DNA of 64,000 nt from positions 8,209-72,208 of the forward strand of contig CALFIU010000134.1 of the NCBI GenBank assembly GCA_937877455.1, written 5' to 3'. Below the pieces are notes generated by a model, which did not search any database, had not been told where the DNA came from, and saw only the letters and a program-made list of their open reading frames with translations. The number at the start of each line of letters is the position of its first letter. Position 1 is the first letter of the stretch. Made by a program: the position numbers and the translations under genes. The DNA is from an uncultured Bacteroidales bacterium. Its GTDB lineage: Bacteria; Bacteroidota; Bacteroidia; Bacteroidales; UBA3824. Shown in pieces: positions 26,641 through 35,514 of the stretch.

Positions 26641-28170
26641 TTATGCTTTTTTATAACATTTCCAAATTTCATTTACAATTTCTGCTGGCATTTTCTTAGT
26701 AAAAACACTCACTAATGGTACTACAACAAATCCGCCAATCATTGCGATTGCTCCGCAGTTGATTGGTGATATAGGATTACCCAAAAGCATATTTGCAACG
26801 GTTATGCCAACGCCCCATGCAAAACATGCCCAAACAGATGCTGTTGTTACACCTTTCCAATATAATCCGAGCATAAATGGGGCAAGAAATGCACCTGCCA
26901 ACGCGCCCCAAGATATGCCCATCAGTTGAGCTATAAATGTGGGTGGGTTTAGGGCTATCATAAGCGATATTACTATAAAAAATACTATAAGTGTGCGCAT
27001 TACAACAACTTTCCGTTTTTCTATTTTTTCGGCATTTTCTGCAATAATTTCGCCTTCTATTACCTCATTTTCTTCTGATTTTTTATCGCGATAAATAAGG
27101 TCGAGAGTCATTGTAGAACTTGAAGTTAATACCAACGATGCAAGGGTTGACATTGATGCCGACAACACCAATAATACAACAAGCCCAATAAGAGCATCAG
27201 GAAGGGTTTCTAACATCTTAGGAACAATAGAGTCAAAGTCAAGTCGCCCATTGGGAAGTGTTGCTGGTGTGCCAAATAGTCTGCCAAAACCACCTAAAAA
27301 GTAACAACCGCCAGCCACAACAAGTGCAAAAATAGTGGAAATTATAGTTCCGCGTTTTATAGCTGCTTCGTCGGTTATGGAATAAAATTTGCCGACCATC
27401 TGTGGCAATCCCCATGTGCCTAAGGAAGTGAGTATTACAACACCAAGTAAATTCCATGGGTCGGGACCAAATAAGGTGGCAAATTTACCGTTTTGGCTTG
27501 GGTCGGCATCTGATGCCAATAACGACATTTTGTCTATGGCTTGGGATAATCCGCCTTGTTGATTAAGTACTGCCATTATAACGGCTACTATGCCGAATAG
27601 CATTATTATACCTTGTATAAAATCGTTAACGGCAGTGGCTTTGTAGCCACCAAGTATTACGTAAATAGCAGTTAAAATGGCCATTATTACTGCGCAATAT
27701 TCATACGTAATGCCAAAACCCATTTCAAAAAGTGTTGATATTCCTTTGTAAACGCCAGCAGTGTAGGGTATTAGAAATACAAATGCAATGATTGATGCGG
27801 CTACTCTTAATCCTTGTGAGTTGTAGCGTGTGCCAAAAAAGTCAGGCATGGTTTTGCTTTGTATGTGTTGTGTCATAATTTTTGTACGGCGACCAAGCAG
27901 TATCCATGCGAGCAACGAACCTATTATTGCGTTGCCAATGCCTATCCATGAACTTGATAATCCATATTTCCAACCAAATTGTCCAGCGTAACCAACAAAT
28001 ACAACGGCAGAAAAATATGATGTGCCGTAAGCAAAGGCTGTTAGCCATGGACCTACATTGCGCCCACCAAGTACAAATCCTTCTACACTTTTGGCCGTTT
28101 TACGTTGATATAGACCCACGCCCACCATTACGGCCAAGAAAACGAGGGTTAATAAAATTTTTATTAACAT
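26641..28170 (-). CDS. Sodium:solute symporter (SSS/SLC5 family)
   Basis: 509 residues with about 13 hydrophobic segments. The N-terminal VEGFVLGGRNVGPWLTAFAYGTSYFSAVVFVGYAG matches the SSF family (TM1 region, PutP/PanF relatives). Further family marks are GGYKATAVNDFIQGIIM and SASMSTLASLVLTSSSTMTLDLIYRD. A charged cytoplasmic insert with EENEVIEGEIIAENAEK lies near residues 380-400. It imports a small solute with sodium; the substrate (amino acid, vitamin, sugar or carboxylate) cannot be assigned. The gene is monocistronic or weakly linked to the LRR gene 48 bases upstream, and a bidirectional terminator follows. Confidence 0.88.
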   Translation of the reverse strand: MLIKILLTLVFLAVMVGVGLYQRKTAKSVEGFVLGGRNVGPWLTAFAYGTSYFSAVVFVGYAGQFGWKYGLSSSWIGIGNAIIGSLLAWILLGRRTKIMTQHIQSKTMPDFFGTRYNSQGLRVAASIIAFVFLIPYTAGVYKGISTLFEMGFGITYEYCAVIMAILTAIYVILGGYKATAVNDFIQGIIMLFGIVAVIMAVLNQQGGLSQAIDKMSLLASDADPSQNGKFATLFGPDPWNLLGVVILTSLGTWGLPQMVGKFYSITDEAAIKRGTIISTIFALVVAGGCYFLGGFGRLFGTPATLPNGRLDFDSIVPKMLETLPDALIGLVVLLVLSASMSTLASLVLTSSSTMTLDLIYRDKKSEENEVIEGEIIAENAEKIEKRKVVVMRTLIVFFIVISLMIALNPPTFIAQLMGISWGALAGAFLAPFMLGLYWKGVTTASVWACFAWGVGITVANMLLGNPISPINCGAIAMIGGFVVVPLVSVFTKKMPAEIVNEIWKCYKKA

Positions 28171-28218
28171 GATTTTTTATTTTGAATGTGTCTCATGTGT
28201 AGATGAATACACCGAGTG

Positions 28219-29562
28219 TTAGATTAATTCTTCTATTTTGTCCCAGTATTTTTTGTATAGTAATTCTTGAAAATGTTCTCTGTAACCTTTTGTAATGCAT
28301 ATTTTTTGCAGCATATTGCATCCCTCAAATATTCCAAGTCCTATGGTGGTTACTGTTTCGGGTATAAAGACAAATTGGAGATTGCTACAATTTCTAAACA
28401 TATATGAGCCTATTGTTTCTATACCGTATGGTATTTTAAATGTTTTTATTGATGAGCAGCCATCAAAAGCTGATTCAAGTGTTGTTACTGTTTCTGGTAT
28501 TTTTATTTCTTTTAGAGAGCAACAGCCGTTGAATGCAAATTTTTGTATTTTTGTAACTGATTGTGGAATAGTTACTTTGTTTAGCGAAGTGCAGTTTAAA
28601 AGCATGTTTTCGCTTATGGTTTTGGTTGATTGGGGAACATTAAATTGTGTTATTGATTCGCAGTTGCAAAAAGCATATTCTGATATTACTTTTACATTGT
28701 TGGGTAATTCTATGTTTTTTAACGAATTACAGCCAGCAAAAGCTTCTACGCCTATGCGTTCTAATGTTGAAGGAAAAATTATATTTTGTAATGTTTTGTT
28801 GTCGCCAAAAGCATAACCGCCTATGCGTTTGATGCCTTCGGGAATGACAACTTTGTCTTGTGAGCCAAAATATGATATTAAGCAATGTTTTTCGTCATCA
28901 ATAAGCATATTGTCCTTTACTAAAAAGCGAGGTGAGTTGCTTTTTATGGTTATGTTTCTGCAGCCATAGAGTGGATTGGCTCCAATGTGTCGCAAGTTTT
29001 CGGGTAGTTCTAAGTTTTTCATTTTGAGACAGCCCGAAAATGCTTTTGAATCTATTGTTTTTAGGCTTGATGGTAACTTTATTTCTTCTAACGAAGTGCA
29101 TAGACCAAAGGTGTTGCTGCCGATACGTTCTACTCCTTCGGGTATTTTTATGCTTTTTAGGTTTTGACAATCGTAAAATGCAGCGTTGTCTATTGCCAAT
29201 AGTGAGTTGGGAAGTGTTATATCTTGTAAAGCATGGCACGATTCAAATGCTCCGTTGCTTATTATTTTTACTTGGTTGTTTAAGATTATTTTGCTAAGCT
29301 GTTTGCAACCATAAAATGTGCGTTGCTTGATATTTTGCAATTTGATTGGCAACTTTACACTGTGTAGATTTTCGCATTTTTCAAAAGCTTCTGCCATAAT
29401 AATTTCTACGGTGTCGGAAATTTTTATGTCTTTAAGTTTTGAATTGCCTTTGTACGCACCATTTACTATTGTATTACTACCTTGAGCATCGATTATTTCT
29501 TCTGTTTGTATTTGTTCCGAGTCTGTACTCAAAACATTTTTTATTTTGTCTATTAAACCCAT
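28219..29562 (-). CDS. BspA-like leucine-rich repeat protein (LRR_5)
   Basis: 447 residues made of ~15 copies of the BspA-type 23-residue LRR, for example VIPEGIKRIGGYAFGDNKTL and NIELPNNVKVISEYAFCNCES. There is no signal peptide, membrane segment or sorting domain. The N-terminus (MGLIDKIKNVLSTDSEQIQ) is hydrophilic, so a cytosolic location is predicted, unusual for a family best known from surface proteins. The repeats begin near residue 35 and run to the C-terminus, where GCNMLQKICITKGY closes the array. Binding partner is unknown. Confidence 0.85.
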   Translation of the reverse strand: MGLIDKIKNVLSTDSEQIQTEEIIDAQGSNTIVNGAYKGNSKLKDIKISDTVEIIMAEAFEKCENLHSVKLPIKLQNIKQRTFYGCKQLSKIILNNQVKIISNGAFESCHALQDITLPNSLLAIDNAAFYDCQNLKSIKIPEGVERIGSNTFGLCTSLEEIKLPSSLKTIDSKAFSGCLKMKNLELPENLRHIGANPLYGCRNITIKSNSPRFLVKDNMLIDDEKHCLISYFGSQDKVVIPEGIKRIGGYAFGDNKTLQNIIFPSTLERIGVEAFAGCNSLKNIELPNNVKVISEYAFCNCESITQFNVPQSTKTISENMLLNCTSLNKVTIPQSVTKIQKFAFNGCCSLKEIKIPETVTTLESAFDGCSSIKTFKIPYGIETIGSYMFRNCSNLQFVFIPETVTTIGLGIFEGCNMLQKICITKGYREHFQELLYKKYWDKIEELI

Positions 29563-29683
29563 AGTTAAAAAAATTGAGACTATTCAAAAAAGTTGTTTGG
29601 TTATATTATTTGTAATTTGTAGGCAACTACCTACATTCCAAACAATTTTTTTTGTTCAGTCCCAAAAGTATATTTTTTTTTAT

Positions 29684-29731
29684 AAAAACATATATCCTGT
29701 TGTTAAAAAAAACAACAGGATATATGTTTTT
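29684..29731 (-). terminator. 21-bp perfect inverted repeat, terminator of the porin gene
   Basis: The arms 29684-29704 and 29711-29731 pair without mismatch around a 6-base A loop. The flanking A and T runs provide U-runs on either strand. It lies 33 bases after the porin stop on the minus strand. Confidence 0.85.
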
Positions 29732-29764
29732 CGTGGTTTTTATTGAAAATAATATTTATTTATA

Positions 29765-30970
29765 CTAAAAACCTACTTGCAATTGGAGTTGAATTTTGTC
29801 GTAGTCTGGTTGGAAATTTTTGATTATTGTAGGAGGCCCTGCAGGGTTTGGTATTACGCTAACACCACTAACCATATTGTCGAGCATGCAACGTGAGTAT
29901 TGCAATTGTAGGCGGCAGTTTCTGTAAAACCAATATTGAAGACCAATTACAAGTTTGGTAGATTTGTAATCCTCGTCTTTGTTATAATTGATATAGTCGT
30001 AACTTGCTACGGCATCGAGGTATGAGGAGAGAGGAATGGCTGTTGTTACATATCCACCAAATGATTCAACATCGCCATCTTTGCCACCCATTACTTCGCC
30101 ACGGATAGAGAACGGACGTTTTTTCCAATCGCTTGTGGGCGTTGTAGTAAATGTTTTGTATTCGGTGCCGAATGTCCAACGGTCGCGGTCGTAATCTTCG
30201 CCTGCTTTTATGGTTGGGTTGTATGGCGAAATGGTGTCGCGGCTACCTGTAAGCCAACAATAATCGGGTGCATTGCCTTTGCCTTTTTGTCCTGATACTA
30301 CAAATCTTAGGTTAGGCATGGGGGCATATTCTAAGTTGGCAATATAATCTTTTTTGTTGTTTCTGTCGCTTATGTTTATACCTTGTCCGTTCATTACGGC
30401 AAGTTCGTATTTAAATTGACCTTGGGCAAGTTCTCCAAAAACTTTTAGTCCTAAGTCTCTACCATACATTACTTTATTTGCAAATAGTGGGTCAACTGTT
30501 CCTGCAAAAAAAGTTGTAGCTTGCGATGTAACATCAACAAGTTCAAGCGATGAGGGGCTGTATGGGTTTTCGAGAGAAAGTGAGTTTTTAAATTGACCAA
30601 GTCTTATGTTTAAACCTTTGCCTTGTGTTACTCTAAAATCGCTGTAAAACTCTTGTACTTCGGAGTTGAAATCGTGTAGAAAAAAGAAACTCCAACGGTC
30701 GGTAATTTGAGCAAATGCCACGAGCATAGCACGTTTAAAGTTAAACTCGTTCATATTAACGCCGTTTTGGTTGTTAAACTCATAGCCTGCTTGCATGTAG
30801 CCATGTAGTTGAATGCGTTTAGTAAGTGGACCAAAAAGGTTTTGTGTTGGAACAACCGATGAATCACCGTGGGGAGGTCTTCCGTGTTGGTTTTGCATGC
30901 CTTGTGGTGGTTGTGCTACAGCAAATAGCGATGCTGCAACAAACATAATGGTAAGAATTTTTTTTCTCAT
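29765..30970 (-). CDS. Outer-membrane porin, OprO/OprP-like
   Basis: 401 residues. The signal peptide ends near SLFAVAQ. A short Gln/His/Pro-rich linker precedes a barrel starting RIQLHGYMQAGYEFNNQNG. The segment FNFKRAMLVAFAQITDRWSFFFLHDF and the later LRLGQFKNSLSLENPYSPSSLE-like region resemble the phosphate-selective porin O/P family common in Bacteroidetes. The C-terminus ends on an aromatic (QLQVGF), as expected for barrel insertion. It probably lets anions such as phosphate cross; the specificity is a family-level guess. FeoAB ends 190 bases upstream on the same strand, with a hairpin between. Confidence 0.85.
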   Translation of the reverse strand: MRKKILTIMFVAASLFAVAQPPQGMQNQHGRPPHGDSSVVPTQNLFGPLTKRIQLHGYMQAGYEFNNQNGVNMNEFNFKRAMLVAFAQITDRWSFFFLHDFNSEVQEFYSDFRVTQGKGLNIRLGQFKNSLSLENPYSPSSLELVDVTSQATTFFAGTVDPLFANKVMYGRDLGLKVFGELAQGQFKYELAVMNGQGINISDRNNKKDYIANLEYAPMPNLRFVVSGQKGKGNAPDYCWLTGSRDTISPYNPTIKAGEDYDRDRWTFGTEYKTFTTTPTSDWKKRPFSIRGEVMGGKDGDVESFGGYVTTAIPLSSYLDAVASYDYINYNKDEDYKSTKLVIGLQYWFYRNCRLQLQYSRCMLDNMVSGVSVIPNPAGPPTIIKNFQPDYDKIQLQLQVGF

Positions 30971-31061
30971 AGTTTTTTTCGTTTAATAAATTGTTGCAAT
31001 GATAGGTATTTGGCTGTTAAATTATGTTAATTATTTTTTATAAATTTATTAAATCAACATA

Positions 31062-31103
31062 GGCGACTTTACGCTAACAATTTATGTTATCGTAAAAGTC
31101 GCC
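31062..31103. other. Hairpin without U-run between feoAB and the porin gene
   Basis: GGCGACTTTACG (31062-31073) pairs with CGTAAAAGTCGCC (31091-31103) with one bulge, and TAACA/TGTTA pair inside. No T-run follows on either strand. It could be an inefficient terminator, a processing site or a regulator-binding palindrome in the porin leader. Confidence 0.55.
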
Positions 31104-31160
31104 AGCGTTGATATTATCATGGCTAATTTTATGTATGAGAATGTTGTATATTCAAATATT

Positions 31161-33632
31161 TTAGAATAAAGTTTTTATAAAAAATGCTGCTAACCATGCC
31201 ACTACTAAGGAGTATATTATAGAAAACGTAGTCCATTTTTTGCTGTTGGTTTCTTTGTAAATGGCTGCAGCTGTGGCTACACATGGGAAATATAGTAGTA
31301 CAAAAACCATAAAACCAAATGCAGTGGTGTTTGTAAGTGGTGATTCTTGCGATGATAGTTTTTGCGATAGAGGGGCGGTATCGTCTTCATCGCCACCGCT
31401 GCGGTATAATACGCCCATGGTACTAACTACTATTTCCTTGGCTGCTACGCCTGTGAGTATGCTTATGCCGAGTTTCCAATCAAATCCAAGTGGCTTTATT
31501 ATTGGTTCTATAAATTTTCCAAGCCGTCCAATGTAGGAATTTTCTTGTTTGCGGATACTTATTTCTTGTTCTATGTTGTTTAATATACTATCGCGCTCTA
31601 TAAGGAGTTGTGCTTTTGATGCTTGGTTGTCTTCAAGGCTTATTTGACGGTCAAGGTCGGCTATGTAATGTTGTGTATCTTGTTGATATTGTTCTATTTC
31701 CGTGCTTGTTTGTGGAAAATAACCCAACGCCCAAATAATTATTGATGCTAAGAGTATTACTCCTCCCATTTTTTTGAGATATTGCTTAGCTTTTTCCCAC
31801 ATGTGTTTAAGTACGTTGCGTACGGTGGGTATTCGATAGGGTGGAAGTTCCATAACAAAAGGTGCTTCTACGGCTTTAAAACTTGTTTTTCGTAAAACTA
31901 TGGCTGTAAGTGCTGCCACAAGTATGCCTATGCAATAGATGCTTAGCGTTATAAGAGCTTGGTTGTTGGCAAAAAATGCAGCTGTAAGAACAGTGTAGAG
32001 CGGTAGTCGTGCATTACAACTCATGTATGGGTTGATAAGTGTGGTTAATATTCTGTCTTTGCGGTTTTCGAGAGTACGCGTGGCCATTACAGCGGGTACG
32101 TTGCAACCAAAGCCCATTATCATTGGTATAAATGACTTTCCGTGTAACCCTATTTTATGCATTATTTTGTCCATCAGAAAGGCAACACGTGCCATATAGC
32201 CAGTGTCTTCCATTAGGGAAATAAACATAAATAGTAATACTATATTTGGCAAAAACACTATAACACCGCCAACACCACCTATTATTCCGTCTACAATTAA
32301 ATCTTTGAGCATACCGTCGGGCATAGCACTTTTTATAACATCACCAATTAGCTCTACAAGTGCCTCTATCCAGTCCATAGGATATTGTCCTATGGTAAAT
32401 GTTGTTTGAAACATGAGATAGATTATTGCCAAAAATATTGGAAATCCTAAAAATTTATGGGTTAGGATGTTGTCTATTTTGTCGGTGAGTTTTCGAGTGT
32501 TTACAGTTCCTCGTTTATATGTTTCGCGTAATGCTCCCGAAATAAAACCGTAACGTGTATCGGTTATTATGGTTTCACTATCTGATTTATATTCGGTTTC
32601 CAACGCCTTTATTTGATTGTTGGCACTTTCGATTATTTCTTCGTTATTGCCAATAATTGTTTTTTTTATGTCGGCATCTTTTTCGAGCATTTTTATGGCA
32701 AGAAACCTTGATGATACTTTTTGGAATAAATCGTTGTCGAGGTTTTTGTAAATTTTTTCTTGTAGAATGTTTATGGATTGTTCTATATTTTGTCCATAGT
32801 TGATGTGTATGTGCCTTATTGTTGGAGACTTATCTTCGTATGCACGTATTACTGTGTCGAATAGCACACCAAAACCTTTGCCTTTGCTGCTTACCGTTGG
32901 TACAAATGGTATTCCGAGCATCTTTCCAAGCGTTATGTAGTCGAGTTTGTCGCCACGGCTTTCGAGTTCGTCATACATATTGAGAGCGGCTACAGTTTTT
33001 ACGTCCATGTCGATAAGTTGGGTGGTAAGATAAAGGTTACGTTCAAGATTTGATGCGTCTATCATGTTTATAACCACATCGGGACTTTGCTCGGTTATAA
33101 ATTTTCGTACATAGATTTCTTCTGCAGAGTAGGCTGTTAGCGAGTATGTTCCGGGTAAATCGGTGATGTTGAATATGTAGTTGTTGTATTTAAATTTTGC
33201 GGTTTTTGCATCCACTGTTACTCCGCTGTAGTTGCCAGTGCGTTCTTTACTTCCTGATGCGTAATTATAAAAGGTGGTTTTTCCACAATTAGGGTTGCCA
33301 ACTAATGCTATGTTTATTGTGTTGCCGTGTTCTTTTATTTGATTGTTTATAACTTCTTCAAATGTTAAATTTTTGTTTTCCTCGGCAGTTGCTTCGTCTT
33401 TTATGTGTTCTATGGGGATAACTTCCACCATTTTGGCTTCGCTTTTTCGTAGCGATACGTGATAGCCGAGTATTTCGTATTCTACTGGGTCGTTGAGTGG
33501 TGCTTGCTTTACTACGTGAACTGTTTTACCTCTTACAAACCCCATTTCCATAATGCGTTTGCGGAATGTGCCGCGTCCAAGTATTTTTGTTATTACGCAT
33601 TGTTTGTCAACTTCTATCTCGCTTAAGTCCAT
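31161..33632 (-). CDS. feoAB: Ferrous iron transporter FeoB with N-terminal FeoA domain
   Basis: 823 residues. Residues 1-~75 are a FeoA (SH3-like) domain (RKRIMEMGFVRGKTVHVVKQAP). Residues ~105-270 are the FeoB G domain with G1 GNPNCGKTT, G2/switch region GNYSGVTVDAKTA, G3 DLPGTYSL and G4-like ALNMYDE. The C-terminal half contains the membrane Gate regions (GGVGGVIVFLPNIVLLFMFISLMEDTGYMARVAFLMD; GFGCNVPAVMATRTLENRKDRILTTLINPYMSCNARLPLYTVL). It imports Fe(II) across the inner membrane. The A-B fusion is frequent in Bacteroidetes. A promoter with -7 box at 33661-33668 precedes it. No Fur box was identified with confidence. Confidence 0.95.
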   Translation of the reverse strand: MDLSEIEVDKQCVITKILGRGTFRKRIMEMGFVRGKTVHVVKQAPLNDPVEYEILGYHVSLRKSEAKMVEVIPIEHIKDEATAEENKNLTFEEVINNQIKEHGNTINIALVGNPNCGKTTFYNYASGSKERTGNYSGVTVDAKTAKFKYNNYIFNITDLPGTYSLTAYSAEEIYVRKFITEQSPDVVINMIDASNLERNLYLTTQLIDMDVKTVAALNMYDELESRGDKLDYITLGKMLGIPFVPTVSSKGKGFGVLFDTVIRAYEDKSPTIRHIHINYGQNIEQSINILQEKIYKNLDNDLFQKVSSRFLAIKMLEKDADIKKTIIGNNEEIIESANNQIKALETEYKSDSETIITDTRYGFISGALRETYKRGTVNTRKLTDKIDNILTHKFLGFPIFLAIIYLMFQTTFTIGQYPMDWIEALVELIGDVIKSAMPDGMLKDLIVDGIIGGVGGVIVFLPNIVLLFMFISLMEDTGYMARVAFLMDKIMHKIGLHGKSFIPMIMGFGCNVPAVMATRTLENRKDRILTTLINPYMSCNARLPLYTVLTAAFFANNQALITLSIYCIGILVAALTAIVLRKTSFKAVEAPFVMELPPYRIPTVRNVLKHMWEKAKQYLKKMGGVILLASIIIWALGYFPQTSTEIEQYQQDTQHYIADLDRQISLEDNQASKAQLLIERDSILNNIEQEISIRKQENSYIGRLGKFIEPIIKPLGFDWKLGISILTGVAAKEIVVSTMGVLYRSGGDEDDTAPLSQKLSSQESPLTNTTAFGFMVFVLLYFPCVATAAAIYKETNSKKWTTFSIIYSLVVAWLAAFFIKTLF

Positions 33633-33660
33633 TTCACCTTTGTTTATTTGATTTCCGCCA

Positions 33661-33692
33661 CAAAATTACCATTAGCCTTAATAATATACAAT
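33661..33692 (-). promoter_or_regulatory. Promoter for feoAB
   Basis: CAAAATTA on plus (TAATTTTG on minus) at 33661-33668 matches the -7 box. A weak -33 (CAAT on plus, 33689-33692) is 20 bases further. A short ATCCC/GGGAT hairpin overlaps the far side (33690-33709). Confidence 0.55.
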
Positions 33693-33835
33693 CCCCAAAA
33701 ATAGGGATTTTTGTGCAAAATAATCTCTCGGTTTTTATTCACCTTTACAGATAAATTGTTAATTTGGATTTACAATATTTTGGATAATTAATTATCATTA
33801 TAAAAAAACATTGGTGTGTTTGTAATGATAATTTG

Positions 33836-33867
33836 TTTGTGCGGACGGTAAAAAAGCATTATGTTTG
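33836..33867 (+). promoter_or_regulatory. Bacteroidota-type promoter for the small lipoprotein and ribF
   Basis: TTTG at 33836-33839 and TATGTTTG at 33860-33867, spacing 20, match the consensus. This supports the ATG at 33896 as the first start codon of the transcript. Confidence 0.7.
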
Positions 33868-33895
33868 CAGCGTAAAATGTTTGAAATATATTGAT

Positions 33896-34024
33896 ATGAA
33901 TTTTAAGAAATTTTTTGCCGCTGTGTTGGTATTTTTGGTCTTGTTTATTGCTTTGCAAGGTTGTAACAAAGGATACCGTACTATACCTTGCCCAAGTTTT
34001 AAAATGATACTCTTGGTGCGTTGA
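33896..34024 (+). CDS. Small 42-residue lipoprotein upstream of ribF
   Basis: MNFKKFFAAVLVFLVLFIAL followed by QGC is a textbook lipoprotein signal with Cys23 as acylation site. The mature part is only 20 residues, with a second Cys in TIPCPSF. It starts 29 bases after a strong -7 box, and its stop lies 2 bases before the ribF ATG, so it is the first gene of a two-gene transcript. No known family was recognised. It may be a real envelope micropeptide or a leader ORF that sets ribF translation. Because promoter, signal and spacing all agree, I consider it genuine. Confidence 0.6.
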   Translation: MNFKKFFAAVLVFLVLFIALQGCNKGYRTIPCPSFKMILLVR

Positions 34025-34026
34025 CA

Positions 34027-34974
34027 ATGCAGGTATTCAACACATTACCTATTAGTATGGCTTCATGTGCCGTAACTGTTGGGACGTTTGATGGGTTGCA
34101 TCTCGGACATCGCAAAATTATTGCAGAATTGATGAGAGTGTCCAAAGAAAAAAAACTTGTTTCCACAGTGGTTACTTTTTATCCTCACCCAAGAAAGGTG
34201 TTGTTTCCACAAAAAAAACTTGGTTTGATACTCTCACAGGAGGAAAAGATAGATGTATTTAAAACTACAGGTGTTCAGAATCTTGTGATATTGCCATTTA
34301 CGAAGGAGTTTTCTAAACTCAGTGCCGAAGAATTTCTAAAATTCCTTGTTGAACAGTTGAATATGAAGTACCTCGCCAGTGGGTTTAATAATCATTTTGG
34401 ATGCGATAGAATTTCTGATGCTGTTGCTTTGTCGAGATATGGTAAAAAATATGGTTTTACGGTAGAGAAAATAGCTGCTGTAAGTGGTGGTGATAACAAT
34501 ATAAGTAGTACTCTGATACGTGACGCATTAACCAATGGCGACATGGAAACGACATTTAAAATGCTTGGTTATAGATATTTTATATTGGGTGAGGTGGTAC
34601 ATGGACGGCAAATAGGCCGTACTATTGGTTTTCCCACGGCTAATATCAAAACTGGCGAGAATAAACTTTTGCCGCAATCGGGGGTTTATGTTGCATTAAC
34701 AACAATAGGAGAAAATGTTTATCGCTCGTTGCTTAATATTGGAAGTAATCCTACCGTGAGCAACGAACAGAGAATAACCATTGAAAACCATTTGCTTGGT
34801 TTCTCTGGTAATTTATATGGACAACAAATAAAGGTAGAACCGTTGACAAAACTGCGTGGCGAACAAAAATTTGACTCTATAAATCAATTAAAAAATGCTT
34901 TATTAAGTGATAAAGAGATGGCAGAAAAATATTTTGATAAAAAAAACGTCAAAATATTTTTAAATAAAAATTAA
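34027..34974 (+). CDS. ribF: Bifunctional riboflavin kinase / FAD synthetase
   Basis: 315 residues from the ATG at 34027; an in-frame TTG at 34021 is less likely because it overlaps the upstream stop. The N-terminal FAD synthetase (nucleotidyltransferase) shows TVGTFDGLHLGHRKII and GFNNHFGCDR, with ISSTLIRDAL. The C-terminal riboflavin kinase shows GRQIGRTIGFPTANI and NIGSNPTV near residue 240. It converts riboflavin to FMN and then FAD in the cytosol. It is followed by rpsO and pnp, a common order in bacteria. Confidence 0.95.
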   Translation: MQVFNTLPISMASCAVTVGTFDGLHLGHRKIIAELMRVSKEKKLVSTVVTFYPHPRKVLFPQKKLGLILSQEEKIDVFKTTGVQNLVILPFTKEFSKLSAEEFLKFLVEQLNMKYLASGFNNHFGCDRISDAVALSRYGKKYGFTVEKIAAVSGGDNNISSTLIRDALTNGDMETTFKMLGYRYFILGEVVHGRQIGRTIGFPTANIKTGENKLLPQSGVYVALTTIGENVYRSLLNIGSNPTVSNEQRITIENHLLGFSGNLYGQQIKVEPLTKLRGEQKFDSINQLKNALLSDKEMAEKYFDKKNVKIFLNKN

Positions 34975-34979
34975 TTGCC

Positions 34980-34987
34980 TAACTTTG
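34980..34987 (+). promoter_or_regulatory. -7 promoter box for rpsO
   Basis: TAACTTTG matches TAnnTTTG, 49 bases before the rpsO ATG. No -33 TTTG is seen at normal distance. Confidence 0.5.
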
Positions 34988-35036
34988 CGCACTGATAATA
35001 AGTGTATTTTTTTAATTTATTTTTTAATAATTTATC

Positions 35037-35312
35037 ATGTATTTAGACGCAGAAAAGAAAAAAGAAATTTTTGGAAATTATTCCTACGGAAAGTCTAATA
35101 AAGACACAGGTTCACCAGAGAGCCAAATCGCTTTATTTTCCTACCGTATTTCGCACTTGACCGAACACCTTAAAAAAAATCATAAGGATTTCGGTACAAA
35201 AAAAGCACTTACGAAATTGGTAGGAAAACGTCGTTCTTTACTCAGTTATTTGAAGAAAAACGACATCGAAAGATATAGAGCGATTATCAAGGCTTTGAAC
35301 TTGAGAAAGTAA
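35037..35312 (+). CDS. rpsO: 30S ribosomal protein S15
   Basis: 91 residues, the normal S15 length. Family sequence includes GSPESQIALFSYRISHLTEHLKKN, HKDFGTKKALTKLVGKRR and the closing LLSYLKKNDIERYRAIIKALNLRK. It binds 16S rRNA in the small subunit. A -7 box precedes it and a U-run hairpin follows, so it can be transcribed alone. pnp lies downstream as in many bacteria. Confidence 0.97.
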   Translation: MYLDAEKKKEIFGNYSYGKSNKDTGSPESQIALFSYRISHLTEHLKKNHKDFGTKKALTKLVGKRRSLLSYLKKNDIERYRAIIKALNLRK

Positions 35313-35325
35313 AACAAAATTTTTG

Positions 35326-35370
35326 GGGGGTCGCCACACAAATTCGTTTTGTGGGTGTCCCTTTTTTTTG
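35326..35370 (+). terminator. Rho-independent terminator after rpsO
   Basis: A GGGG..CGCCA.CACAAA arm pairs with TTTGTG.GGTG.TCCC around a short TTCG-containing loop, with small bulges, then eight T. It separates rpsO from pnp, whose own promoter is not obvious in 35371-35514. Confidence 0.7.
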
Positions 35371-35514
35371 TTTTTGCCGCTTTCAACATGTTTTCTGCGG
35401 CTGAAAATAAAAATCCTAAACGTAATCTTATTAATAAAAATTGGCCGGACGTGGAATCGGTGTTCAAAATGATACACTTGTAGTTACGCCGCGGAAAAAT
35501 TTTAGAAAAGCACA

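Noticed and set aside
33788..34027. 79-residue minus-strand frame over the feoAB-ribF gap
   Set aside because: It overlaps the promoter and micro-lipoprotein and has no supporting feature.
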